15,157 nucleotides of DNA from Phosphoribacter sp964558825 (GCA_964558825.1 CAZLGB010000072.1:1-15157); one strand, 5' to 3'; positions 1-6,421 are shown, counted from the first letter of the stretch. The notes: a model not told the origin generated them from the sequence alone. Numbers and translations: made by a program.

Positions 1-32
1 GCCTCCTCGTCGAACGCGATGATCTTGGCCAT
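1..32 (-). CDS. groL: 60 kDa chaperonin GroEL, N-terminus only (runs off left edge)
   Basis: Only the first ten codons and two bases are inside the window, read leftward from an ATG at 32. The peptide MAKIIAFDEEA is the characteristic start of actinobacterial GroEL, the ATP-driven folding chaperonin of the cytoplasm. A strong ribosome binding site (GGGAGGAAC on the minus strand) lies just upstream. Two CIRCE operators at 153-214, in the 5' region of this gene, independently support the call, because HrcA/CIRCE control is typical of groE genes. No groES lies immediately upstream on the same strand, so this is likely a stand-alone groEL copy. The rest of the gene cannot be assessed. Confidence 0.88.
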   Translation of the reverse strand, partial: MAKIIAFDEE

Positions 33-152
33 TCGGGTGGTTCCTCCCACGCGAATCGAAGGTGGTGGTCACGCGGTGCCCGCGACGGACGGCACGGCAT
101 ACCGACGCTCCTTGCCGCGCCAGCCCGCCGCACCTCACCAGGTGACCAGTGG

Positions 153-179
153 TTATCACTCTCACGGGGAGAGTGCTAA
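153..179 (-). promoter_or_regulatory. CIRCE operator 1 (HrcA binding site) upstream of groEL
   Basis: TTATCACTC, nine spacer bases, then GAGTGCTAA. This matches the CIRCE consensus TTAGCACTC-N9-GAGTGCTAA with a single mismatch in the left arm. It lies about 120 bp upstream of the groEL start codon. CIRCE is the operator of the heat-shock repressor HrcA, so groEL is expected to be derepressed on heat shock. Confidence 0.95.
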
Positions 180-187
180 CGCCATTA

Positions 188-214
188 TTGGCACTCGCAG
201 GGGGAGAGTGCAAA
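188..214 (-). promoter_or_regulatory. CIRCE operator 2 (HrcA binding site) upstream of groEL
   Basis: TTGGCACTC, nine spacer bases, then GAGTGCAAA. It is a second CIRCE copy, slightly degenerate at both outer ends, starting 35 bp from the first. The bases between and within the two operators probably contain the groEL promoter. On the minus strand a TTTGCA and a downstream CAATAAT could serve as -35 and -10 elements, but this is weak. Confidence 0.9.
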
Positions 215-297
215 CGCTCCGAGGGCCCCGAGCCCGGCCCGCTGCCGTTCCCCGCCTGGCGGTATGCCGCTCGCCGCGCCTCACCCTCTCCTCGCCG

Positions 298-357
298 CTG
301 AAGCACTCGCTGACGCCGTCGCCACTGTTGTGATCACCACAGCGCCGGCGGCTTCAG
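298..357. repeat. 60-bp dispersed element, left copy, with CTGAAGC/GCTTCAG ends
   Basis: A 60-bp segment begins CTGAAGC and ends GCTTCAG, which are inverted repeats of each other. It shares the internal word GATCACCACA with two copies of identical length at 1791-1850 and 2034-2093, and differs from them at about a dozen positions by eye. Similarity continues weakly for about 15 bp past the right end. The three copies lie on both sides of the frameshifted AbiEi-like gene in the same orientation. It could be a REP- or MITE-like element or a structured intergenic repeat; no transposase is visible. Apart from this element and the 69-bp repeats, 215-829 shows nothing I can support as a gene. Confidence 0.7.
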
Positions 358-511
358 GGCGTGCGTCAGTGAGACGCATTCGGCCGCGCAGCTTCGGCAC
401 GGTCGAGACACCACCATCGCTGGCTCGCGTGCAAGACCAAAGGGGAACGTTGACGTTGTTGGCGTCAGGTCGACGTCCGACAACGACCCCAGAGACAGCC
501 GATTCGCCAGA

Positions 512-728
512 CCGGTCTGCACGCGAGGCCCGGCTGGTGAGCCAGCCCCGGGCCGCGACAGCCGGTGCCCGATCGCCAAACCGGTCTGCACGCGAGGCCC
601 GGCTGGTGAGCCAGCCCCGGGCCGCGACAGCCAGCGCCCGGTCGCCCGACCGGTCTGCACGCGAGGCCCGGCTGGTGAGCCGGCCCCCGGCCGCGACAGC
701 CGGCGACCGGTCGCCAGACCGGTCTGCA
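512..728. repeat. Tandem repeat, 69-bp unit, three full copies plus a partial fourth
   Basis: Copies start at 512, 581 and 650, with a partial copy at 719. Each begins CCGGTCTGCACGCGAGG, and a palindrome AGACCGGTCT or a close variant spans the junctions. Inside each unit GGCTGG-TGAG-CCAGCC (or a close variant) can form a hairpin. The period is a multiple of three, so several frames stay open and encode 23-residue repeats, which explains long spurious ORFs on both strands. I see no ribosome binding site or recognisable protein and treat it as non-coding. From 729 to the next gene I see only the upstream region of that gene. Confidence 0.9.
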
Positions 729-829
729 CCCAGCGAGAGTTGTCCACAAGACCGTGGACCGCTGTCCCATCGTCCACAGCCACTGCCATGTCCGCCCACC
801 CCCCGCGCACGTGGCCTCACCATGAGGGC

Positions 830-1784
830 ATGGAGTTCGACGAGGCCACCGAATGGTTGCGCCGCGACCAGCTCGGGCTGCTGTCCCGGGCCCAACTGCT
901 CGCGGCTGGCGCCAGCACTGAAGCCATCCGATGGCACCTCGGGAGGCACTGGCGCGCCCTCCTCCCAGGCGTCTATCAACTCGATCGCAACCGCTCGACC
1001 CGAGAGCAGCGGGAGATGGCCGGCCTGATCGCCGCCGGCCCCGGATCAATGCTCGGGGGGTTGACTGCCTTGCGCCGCTTGGGTGTCGAGGCGGCCGAGC
1101 CGGGCGACGTCGTCCATGTCGTCGTGCCGGGGACCCGGACATCGCGCCGCGTCGGATGGCTGCAGATCAGCAGGTGTCGCACCCCGGACCCGTTGTGCAT
1201 CCGACGGGGTGGTCTCACCTTTAGCGCTCCTGCTCGGGCCGTCCTCGACGGCGCAGCCCAGAGCGGCTCAGCGGAGCGCGCCGCCGCAATCGCGATCGAC
1301 GCCATGCGCCGTCGGCTGGTCACCCTGGATGAGCTGCACCATGAGCTGGCACTCCGAAATCAGCGACACTCGTCACTGCCCCGGCTGGCTGTCAGCGCGG
1401 CCGGCACCGGCCTGGTCGCGCCCCGAGGCGCTGTTGCTGGCCGCCTGCGAGAAGTCCAGCAGGCTCCCGGTCGTCTGGGCAAACCCGATGCTCCGACTGG
1501 GCTCGGAGCCCCTGACGACTCCAGACCTCTGGCTGGACGACGTGGCGATGGCGATCATGGTCCATTCGAGGCAGTTCCACTCCGGTGAGCTCGATTGGGA
1601 CCGCACGGTCGAGTCGGACTCCGATCTCACCGCTGCGGGGATCGTGGTGCTGGGCGTCACGCCCAACCGGATCTATCGGTCGTTGCCTGCCGTGGTCGCG
1701 CGGATCGAACGCACCTATCTCAGCGCCCAGGCCCGCCCTCGACCCCCCGTGACGGCACGGCGCCAGCCACTGCTCGCGGGTTGA
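830..1784 (+). pseudogene. AbiEi-antitoxin-like / DUF559-like protein, frameshifted
   Basis: The N-terminal half reads in the frame of an ATG at 830 (MEFDEATEWLRRDQLGLLSR). It has the winged-helix look of AbiEi-type antitoxin proteins common in actinobacteria, including LSRAQLLAAGAS and LLPGVYQLDR. In that frame the protein turns into arginine/proline noise after about 1408 and stops at 1588. The expected C-terminus continues in the next frame from about 1410 (AWSRPEALLLAACEKSSRLP) and ends at a TGA at 1782-1784. It contains a DUF559-like stretch, PDLWLDDVAMAIMVHSRQFH, in which the usual catalytic glutamate of the fold appears to be replaced. A one-base shift near 1405-1412 explains the break, so this is either a real pseudogene or a sequencing error. 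No AbiEii toxin neighbour is present. ATG 788 is an alternative start; neither has a clear ribosome binding site. Confidence 0.68.
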
Positions 1785-1910
1785 CCCCTCCTGAAGCACG
1801 CGCTGAAGCACGCACCACTGTCGGGATCACCACACCTCCGCGGGCTTCAGCGACTGCCTCAGCGAACGGCCAGCCCGCCACCCCTCACGCAGTGCAGCGA
1901 AGTCGGCCCC
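1761..1910. repeat. Long direct repeat, copy A (partner at 2004-2154)
   Basis: About 150 bp starting CGCCAGCCACTGCTCGCGGG is repeated 243 bp downstream, nearly identical until a small indel near the right end. Copy A contains the last codons and the stop codon of the AbiEi-like gene, so the duplication took in the gene's 3' tail. It also contains the 60-bp CTGAAGC element (1791-1850) and the first unit of the 38-bp repeat. Confidence 0.9.
1791..1850. repeat. 60-bp dispersed element, middle copy
   Basis: Begins CTGAAGCACG and ends GCTTCAG, exactly as long as the copies at 298-357 and 2034-2093. A second CTGAAGCACG is nested at 1803. It starts seven bases after the stop codon of the AbiEi-like gene. 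Confidence 0.75.
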
Positions 1911-1987
1911 ACCCGCCACCCCTCACGGAGTGCAGCGAAGTCGGCCCAGCCCGCCACCCCTCACGCAGTGCAGCGAAGTCGGCCAGC
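1875..1987. repeat. Tandem repeat, 38-bp unit, three copies
   Basis: Units start at 1875, 1913 and 1951, each reading CCGCCACCCCTCACG, then (C/G)AGTGCAGCGAAGTCGG. A truncated fourth unit starts at 1988 and another copy lies at about 2119-2153 inside long repeat copy B. The function is unknown. The rest of 1785-2266 contains no gene that I can support. Confidence 0.9.
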
Positions 1988-2003
1988 CCGCCACCCGGCA
2001 ACT

Positions 2004-2154
2004 CGCCAGCCACTGCTCGCGGGTTGACCCCTCCTGAAGCACGCGCTGAAGCACGCACCACTGTCGGGATCACCACACCTCCGCGCGCTTCAGCGACTGC
2101 CTCAGCGAACGGCCAGCCAGCCACCCCTCCACGGAGTGCAGCGAAGTCGGCCAG
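2004..2154. repeat. Long direct repeat, copy B
   Basis: Second copy of the segment at 1761-1910, offset by 243 bp. One substitution is visible in the 60-bp element and there are several changes at the right end. It carries a copy of the AbiEi-like gene's final codons and stop, now detached from any gene. Confidence 0.9.
2034..2093. repeat. 60-bp dispersed element, right copy
   Basis: Nearly identical to 1791-1850, with CTGAAGC and GCTTCAG termini intact. It differs at one base near the right end (CCGCGCGCTTCAG here, CCGCGGGCTTCAG there). Confidence 0.75.
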
Positions 2155-2266
2155 CCGTGGGGCGCTCGCCGCCCTCGCCCCACTGCCCAGCGCGCCCGGC
2201 GAGCCTCAGCCCCAGCGTCGGTGCGCGCGGCCGGTGTCTCGGCATCTGGCCTCGACGTGACCAAGC

Positions 2267-3013
2267 TCAGGCGACGGCATACCGCCGGACGAAGCGGCGC
2301 AGGATCTCGGCAGGCCACACCGCGTCCCGCGAGCGCGCGTCGGCCTTCATCGCCGAGGCCTGCTCGGGCGGGAAGTAGCCATAGCCGGCATAGACATCGA
2401 TCCGCGTGCACAGTCCCTCGGCGTCCAGCTCGGGATGGAACTGCGTCGCATAGGCGTGCTCGCCGACCCGGAAGGCCTGCACCGGGCAGGCCGCCGACGT
2501 CGCGAGCACGACCGCGCCCGGCGGGGGCGCCGTCAGCGCCTCCTTGTGCCCGCCAAACGCCTCGAAGTCCAGCGGCAGCCCGGCGAAGAGCGGGTCGGCC
2601 TGCCCCGCCTCGGTCACCGTCACCGCGAGCCGCCCGACCGGCTCGCCGAAGGCCCGGTCCACGAGACCGCCCTCGTGCACGCCGAGCACCCCGATGCCAT
2701 AACACAGCCCGAGGAACGGCAGCCCCTCGGCGAGCACGCGATCGAGCAGCAGGTCGAGCTCGGCCTCCACCCGCAGCTGCGCGGCGGCCTTGCCACCGTC
2801 AGGGTCACTGCGCTGATAGGGCCCGCCGCCGAGGATCACCCCGCTGTATGCCGTGAGGTCCAGGCTCCCGTCGGCCAGCCCACTCGGTCCCTGCTCCATC
2901 CGCACCCGGTGCAGGTGCTCGGGCGCGAGGCCGCCGAGCCGGCAGATCGACTCGTATTCGCCGTCGGCCGCCTCGTCCTCGGCCCGGATGGCCAGCAGCA
3001 GGAAGGGCTTCAC
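2267..3013 (-). CDS. Class I glutamine amidotransferase (GATase1, GuaA-like domain)
   Basis: A 248-residue protein starting at a GTG (MKPFLLLAIRAEDEAADGEY). It is a stand-alone class I glutamine amidotransferase domain. The nucleophile elbow GLCYGIG puts the catalytic Cys at 104, and QFHPE gives the His at 193 and Glu at 195 of the triad. LGGGPYQ near residue 61 forms the expected oxyanion-loop region. Such proteins take the amide nitrogen off glutamine for a partner, or act on gamma-glutamyl compounds. They are often annotated as a GMP synthase-like amidotransferase, but no GuaA ATPase domain is attached and the real substrate cannot be told from sequence. The ribosome binding site is weak. 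The gene is divergent from fdhD, with a 179-bp gap, and its 3' end abuts the repeat region. The stop is TGA at 2267. Confidence 0.88.
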   Translation of the reverse strand: MKPFLLLAIRAEDEAADGEYESICRLGGLAPEHLHRVRMEQGPSGLADGSLDLTAYSGVILGGGPYQRSDPDGGKAAAQLRVEAELDLLLDRVLAEGLPFLGLCYGIGVLGVHEGGLVDRAFGEPVGRLAVTVTEAGQADPLFAGLPLDFEAFGGHKEALTAPPPGAVVLATSAACPVQAFRVGEHAYATQFHPELDAEGLCTRIDVYAGYGYFPPEQASAMKADARSRDAVWPAEILRRFVRRYAVA

Positions 3014-3192
3014 GAGCGCCAGGCTAGGGAGTGCCGCGCCCGCCCCGCGAGCCCAGTCCTCAGGGTGGACGCTGTCCCGCCCCAGCCGATCTCCGGCTGC
3101 CCACGGCCCGACCCTCGTGCGACGGCAGCCGCGCCGGGCCAGCGCCCCCGAGCACGCCCCGCCGAGGCGACCGACGGCATACGGTTGGGGCC

Positions 3193-4038
3193 ATGGCGCG
3201 GGTCAGCAGGCGAGTGCGCATCACGCGGTATGCCGCCGCGACGCCGCCGCGCGGGCGCGAGGATGTGGTCGCCGTCGAGGAGCCGCTGCAGATCCGCCTC
3301 GGTGACTGGGGCGCGACCGAGCGGCGCGACCTCACCGTGACGATGCGCACGCCGGGTGACGACTTCGACCTGGTCGCCGGCCTGCTCGTGGGCGAGGGCT
3401 TCGTCCACAGCGCCGACGAGTTGGCGACGATGCGCTACTGCGCGGGCACCGACGCCGACGGCCAGCAGACCTTCAATGTCGTCGACGCGACCCTCGCCGC
3501 AGGCGTGGCGCTGCCCTCGGCCCGCGCCGAGCGGGCCCTGGTGACGACGAGCGCCTGCGGGATCTGTGGGACGACCTCGATCGACGACGTCCGCAAGCTC
3601 GCCCCGCAGCGCCCCCTGGACCCCGCCGTGCGGGTCACCCTCGACGCCCTGCTCGCCATGCCTGACTCGCTGCGCGCCGAGCAGAGCCTCTTCGCCCGCA
3701 CCGGCGGCGTGCATGCGGCCGGGCTCTTCACCGCCGCGGGCAAGCTGCTCTGCCTGCGCGAGGACGTGGGCCGACACAACGCCGTCGACAAGGTCGTCGG
3801 GTGGGCGCTGCGCGAGGGTCGATTGCCGCTGGACGGCACCGTCCTGCAGGTGAGTGGCCGGGCGTCCTTCGAGCTCGTGCAGAAGGCGCTGCTCGCCGGC
3901 ATACCCCTGCTGGCGGCCGTCGGCGCCCCCTCGTCGCTGGCCGTCGAACTCGCGCAGGAGGCCGGGCTCACCCTTGTCGGCTTCAGCCGCGGCGCCTCGC
4001 TCAACGCCTACAGCCACCCCGAGCGCATCGCCGCCTGA
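3193..4038 (+). CDS. fdhD: Formate dehydrogenase accessory sulfurtransferase FdhD
   Basis: A 281-residue protein matching the FdhD family in full length. FdhD passes sulfur from the cysteine desulfurase IscS to the molybdenum cofactor of formate dehydrogenases in the cytoplasm, which is needed for their activity. The signature SACGICG is present with Cys122 and Cys125, matching the essential Cys121/Cys124 pair of E. coli FdhD. GGVHAAGLF (171-179) and the conserved EDVGRHNAVDK (190-200) follow. The start is the ATG at 3193 (MARVSRRVRITRY), where family similarity begins; longer upstream reading is unsupported and the ribosome binding site is weak. It converges with the HIT gene, with only six bases between stops. 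No formate dehydrogenase or molybdenum cofactor gene is visible in the window, so its client enzyme lies elsewhere. Two CGGCATAC octamers lie in or beside it, one using a rare ATA isoleucine codon at 3901. Confidence 0.95.
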   Translation: MARVSRRVRITRYAAATPPRGREDVVAVEEPLQIRLGDWGATERRDLTVTMRTPGDDFDLVAGLLVGEGFVHSADELATMRYCAGTDADGQQTFNVVDATLAAGVALPSARAERALVTTSACGICGTTSIDDVRKLAPQRPLDPAVRVTLDALLAMPDSLRAEQSLFARTGGVHAAGLFTAAGKLLCLREDVGRHNAVDKVVGWALREGRLPLDGTVLQVSGRASFELVQKALLAGIPLLAAVGAPSSLAVELAQEAGLTLVGFSRGASLNAYSHPERIAA

Positions 4039-4044
4039 CCGCGG

Positions 4045-4455
4045 TCAGAGCGCTGCGCGCAGGCGAGCGGCATAGTCCGCGAGCTCCTCCGGCGAGGCGT
4101 ATGCCGTGCGCGGCCAGAAGAAGCCGCGCAGACCGTCACCCTTGGTCCGCGGCACGACGTGCAGGTGCAGATGAGGCACCGACTGGCTGACGATGTTGTT
4201 GGCCGCGACGAAGCTGCCCTGGGCGCCCAAGCCGGAGACGACAGCAGACGCCAGCCGTTTGGCCGCGGCGAGGAAGGGGACCGCCAGCTCGTCGGGGAGC
4301 TCGGGGAGCGTGGCGATGTGGGTGCGTGGGACGAGCAGCACATGACCCTTGAAGACCGGGCGGGTGTCGAGGAAGGCGACGACGTGCTCGTCCTGCAGCA
4401 CCCGCTCCGCGGGGATCGAGCCGGCCACGATCGAGCAGAAGACGCAGGCGGACAT
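4045..4455 (-). CDS. HIT-domain nucleotide-binding protein (histidine triad hydrolase)
   Basis: A 136-residue protein, usual size for a single HIT domain. The histidine triad HLHLHVVP lies at residues 95-102, and the N-terminus MSACVFCSIVAG has the CxxC (4 and 7) typical of zinc-containing HIT proteins. Members of this family hydrolyse nucleotide phosphoramidates or related AMP-linked compounds; the true substrate is not predictable here. The start chosen is the ATG at 4455, because the family begins with this CxFC segment and the open frame upstream has no family similarity. The gene converges with fdhD and is divergent from the first pit module. The stop is TGA at 4045. Confidence 0.93.
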   Translation of the reverse strand: MSACVFCSIVAGSIPAERVLQDEHVVAFLDTRPVFKGHVLLVPRTHIATLPELPDELAVPFLAAAKRLASAVVSGLGAQGSFVAANNIVSQSVPHLHLHVVPRTKGDGLRGFFWPRTAYASPEELADYAARLRAAL

Positions 4456-4534
4456 GGCTCGATCATGGCGCAGCCCACGCGGGCACGGGGATCGACGCCG
4501 GGACGAAGCCACCATGAATGCCCGAATTATGACG

Positions 4535-4567
4535 TGAACACCATCTTGCTCAATGGTGAACGAATCG
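4535..4567 (+). promoter_or_regulatory. Pho-box-like TGAAC direct repeats, distal cluster, upstream of pit copy 1
   Basis: TGAAC occurs at 4535 and 4557, exactly two 11-bp units apart, with a poor middle unit. On the other strand these read GTTCAC, as in the actinobacterial PHO box (11-bp direct repeats containing GTTCACC). It lies 19 bp upstream of, and out of register with, the main array at 4576. Confidence 0.5.
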
Positions 4568-4575
4568 GCCCCATA

Positions 4576-4652
4576 TGAACGCTGACTGAATCGATGACCC
4601 GCATCCTCTGAACGCCGGATCAAAGGGGAGTGAAAGCTCTGCGAATACTTCC
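4576..4652 (+). promoter_or_regulatory. Pho-box-like array, 11-bp period, upstream of pit copy 1
   Basis: Reading every 11 bp from 4576 gives TGAAC, TGAAT, CCCGC, TGAAC, TCAAA, TGAAA, CGAAT. Six of seven positions match TGAAN with at most one change. PhoB-family regulators (Streptomyces PhoP, mycobacterial RegX3) bind direct repeats at this spacing. A possible -10 AATACT overlaps the last unit. This predicts phosphate-responsive control of the transporter that starts about 55 bp further on. The remaining bases of 4456-4708 show nothing else I can support. Confidence 0.6.
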
Positions 4653-4708
4653 CTTATCGGGGCCGGGGGCCCTTGCGCGGCGACATGGGACCCCCATCAT
4701 TTCGGCTC

Positions 4709-5965
4709 ATGACCACCGCAACCTTCATTCTCGTCTTGGTTGTCGTCGTCGCCCTGGCGTTCGACTTCACCAACGGCTTCCACGACACCGGCAACGCGAT
4801 GGCGGCATCGATCGCCACCGGTGCCCTCGCCCCCAAGCGCGCCGTCGCGCTCTCCGCCGTGCTCAACTTCGTCGGCGCGCTGCTGTCGGTCCAGGTCGCC
4901 CTGACCGTGTCCAATGCCGTCGTCAATATCCAGGATTCCAAGGGGCTACCCAAGACAGAGCTGATGGCCAACGGCGGCACCATGCTGCTGCTCATCGTCC
5001 TCGGCGGGCTCGTCGGCGGCATCATCTGGAACCTGCTCACGTGGCTGCTCGGGCTGCCCTCGTCGTCCTCGCACGCCCTGCTCGGCGGGCTCGTCGGCGG
5101 CACCATCGGCGCGATGGGCTTCGCCGGCGTCAAGTGGGCCGGTGACGGCAGCAAGCTCGACGGCGTCATCGGCAAGGTCCTGCTGCCGTCGCTCTTGTCA
5201 CCCGTCATCGCGCTCATCGTCTCGGCCGTTGCCACCCGGCTCATCTACCTCGTCACCGCGACCATCGAAGAGAAGTTCCGCGAGCGTCGGTTCCGTTACG
5301 GCCAGGTCGGAGCGGCCTCGCTCGTCTCGCTCGCTCACGGCACCAACGACGGCCAGAAGACCATGGGCGTCATCACCCTCGCGCTCGTCGCCGGCGGCTC
5401 GATCAGCTCCAGCGGGGTCTACGTGCCGCTGTGGGTCAAGCTCGCCGCAGCCGCCGCCATCGCCTTGGGCACCTATCTTGGCGGCTGGCGCATCATCCAC
5501 ACGATGGGCCGCGGGCTGGTCGACATCCAGGCGCCCCAAGGCTTGGCCGCCGACGCCTCCTCGGCCACCGTCATCCTCGCCTCGAGCCAACTCGGCTTCG
5601 CCCTGTCGACGACCCACGTCGCCAATGGCTCGATCATGGGCGTCGGGGTCGGCCGCAAGGGCGCGAGCGTGCGGTGGGGCGTGGCCCTGCGCATGGCACT
5701 CGCCTGGGCCATCACCTTCCCGGCCGCTGCCCTCATGGGCGCGATCATGTACTGGATCGGCTCCGTGATCCCTGGGATGGGCGGACCGCTCGTTGTTGTG
5801 GCGATCCTGGTCGCCCTCTCCTACTACATCTGGCTGCGGTCGCGGCGCAATGTCGTCGACGCCTCCAACGTCACCGACGCCTGGCATGACGGCAGCAAGC
5901 CGGAAGTGGCAGTCGTTGCTCACGACGTCGTCGTCGAGCCGCAACAGCCCCAGCCCACTCACTGA
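4709..5965 (+). CDS. pit: PiT-family inorganic phosphate transporter, copy 1
   Basis: A 418-residue multi-pass membrane protein of the PiT family (COG0306), which imports inorganic phosphate, probably as a metal-phosphate complex, driven by the proton gradient. Family signatures are duplicated as expected: GFHDTGNAMAASIATGAL at 23-40 and SLAHGTNDGQKTMG at 207-220, with PSSSSHALLGG in the middle (117-127) and STTHVANGSIMG (300-311) in the second half. The second signature has Gly216 where most relatives, including copy 2 here, have Ala. The start ATG 4709 is chosen because ACCACCGCAACC follows the start codon in both copies; ATG 4685 is an in-frame alternative, and neither has a good ribosome binding site. 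A Pho-like array lies upstream. The small membrane protein gene follows after 23 bp. Confidence 0.94.
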   Translation: MTTATFILVLVVVVALAFDFTNGFHDTGNAMAASIATGALAPKRAVALSAVLNFVGALLSVQVALTVSNAVVNIQDSKGLPKTELMANGGTMLLLIVLGGLVGGIIWNLLTWLLGLPSSSSHALLGGLVGGTIGAMGFAGVKWAGDGSKLDGVIGKVLLPSLLSPVIALIVSAVATRLIYLVTATIEEKFRERRFRYGQVGAASLVSLAHGTNDGQKTMGVITLALVAGGSISSSGVYVPLWVKLAAAAAIALGTYLGGWRIIHTMGRGLVDIQAPQGLAADASSATVILASSQLGFALSTTHVANGSIMGVGVGRKGASVRWGVALRMALAWAITFPAAALMGAIMYWIGSVIPGMGGPLVVVAILVALSYYIWLRSRRNVVDASNVTDAWHDGSKPEVAVVAHDVVVEPQQPQPTH

Positions 5966-5988
5966 GCACCGAAAGAAGGCACTCCCTC

Positions 5989-6288
5989 ATGAACATGATC
6001 CCTCTCGCGCTCGACGGCGCGTGGAAGGTCCTCGCGGCAGGCCTGGTGCTCGGCGCCGGCCTACCAGTGATCTACGCCTTCGTCGTCCGTGGACTGGCCA
6101 TGGCCAAAGGCAATGGGGCCGTCGTCGGCGTGCAGCAGGCGAAACCCTTCGGCAAGATCCTTGCCTGGGTGCTGCTGCTCGTCATCCTGCTCGCCGTGGC
6201 CTATGGCATCAGCTTCATCGTCGCCACCGGCCTCGGCAAGGCGGTGAGCTTCGACCACGTCATCCCGTGGTTCGTCGACAAGAAGTAG
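5989..6288 (+). CDS. Small two-helix membrane protein linked to Pit, copy 1 (Rv0544c-like)
   Basis: A 99-residue protein with two predicted membrane segments, about 11-33 and 57-80, and a short polar loop between them. It begins MNMIPLALDGAWKVLAAGLVLGAG; the ALDGAWKVL block is shared with the paralogue at 7815-8105. An AAGAAGG ribosome binding site sits about ten bases upstream of the ATG. A small membrane protein in this position after pit is known from Mycobacterium tuberculosis (Rv0544c after pitA Rv0545c), so the neighbourhood is conserved although no function is established. A role as a partner or stabiliser of the transporter is inference. It is followed by a strong hairpin at 6353-6389. 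Confidence 0.85.
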   Translation: MNMIPLALDGAWKVLAAGLVLGAGLPVIYAFVVRGLAMAKGNGAVVGVQQAKPFGKILAWVLLLVILLAVAYGISFIVATGLGKAVSFDHVIPWFVDKK

Positions 6289-6352
6289 GAACCCCCTCAG
6301 GCCCGTTGCGGTGGTCACACAGCGCAGCGGAGGTCGCGGTGGTCGCGGCCAG

Positions 6353-6389
6353 CCGGCGCCTTCGATCCCGAAACGATCGAAGGCGCCGG
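6353..6389 (+). terminator. Strong hairpin, probable terminator of the first pit module
   Basis: Perfect 15-bp inverted repeat: CCGGCGCCTTCGATC, seven-base loop, then GATCGAAGGCGCCGG. It lies 65 bp after the stop of the small membrane protein gene. There is no T-tract, as is common for actinobacterial hairpin terminators. It separates the two pit modules, implying separate transcription. Confidence 0.7.
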
Positions 6390-6421
6390 TGCGCGGCGTT
6401 GGCCTCCCACACGGGCGCAAG

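Noticed and set aside
264..1142. Long ORFs on both strands across the 69-bp repeats
   Set aside because: The 69-bp period is a multiple of three and the GC content is high, so frames stay open by construction. No ribosome binding site and no recognisable protein.
830..1784. Complete type IV toxin-antitoxin system
   Set aside because: Only the AbiEi-like part is present, frameshifted, with no AbiEii nucleotidyltransferase gene next to it.
512..1990. CRISPR array candidates among the repeats
   Set aside because: Units are directly adjacent tandem repeats with no unique spacers of constant length, and no cas genes are present.
1595..2260. 221-aa plus-strand ORF over the repeat block
   Set aside because: Its sequence is repeated Ser/Pro/Ala/Thr peptides created by the 243-bp and 38-bp repeats, and it begins inside the AbiEi-like gene in another frame.
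2435..3340. 301-aa plus-strand ORF opposite the amidotransferase
   Set aside because: Shadow of the real minus-strand gene, which has a full catalytic triad; this frame has no family features.
3010..4017. 335-aa minus-strand ORF opposite fdhD
   Set aside because: Shadow of fdhD, which has the correct cysteine motif and length.
5198..5962. Minus-strand ORFs opposite both pit genes
   Set aside because: They are His/Asp/Gly/Arg-rich shadows of well-supported transporters.
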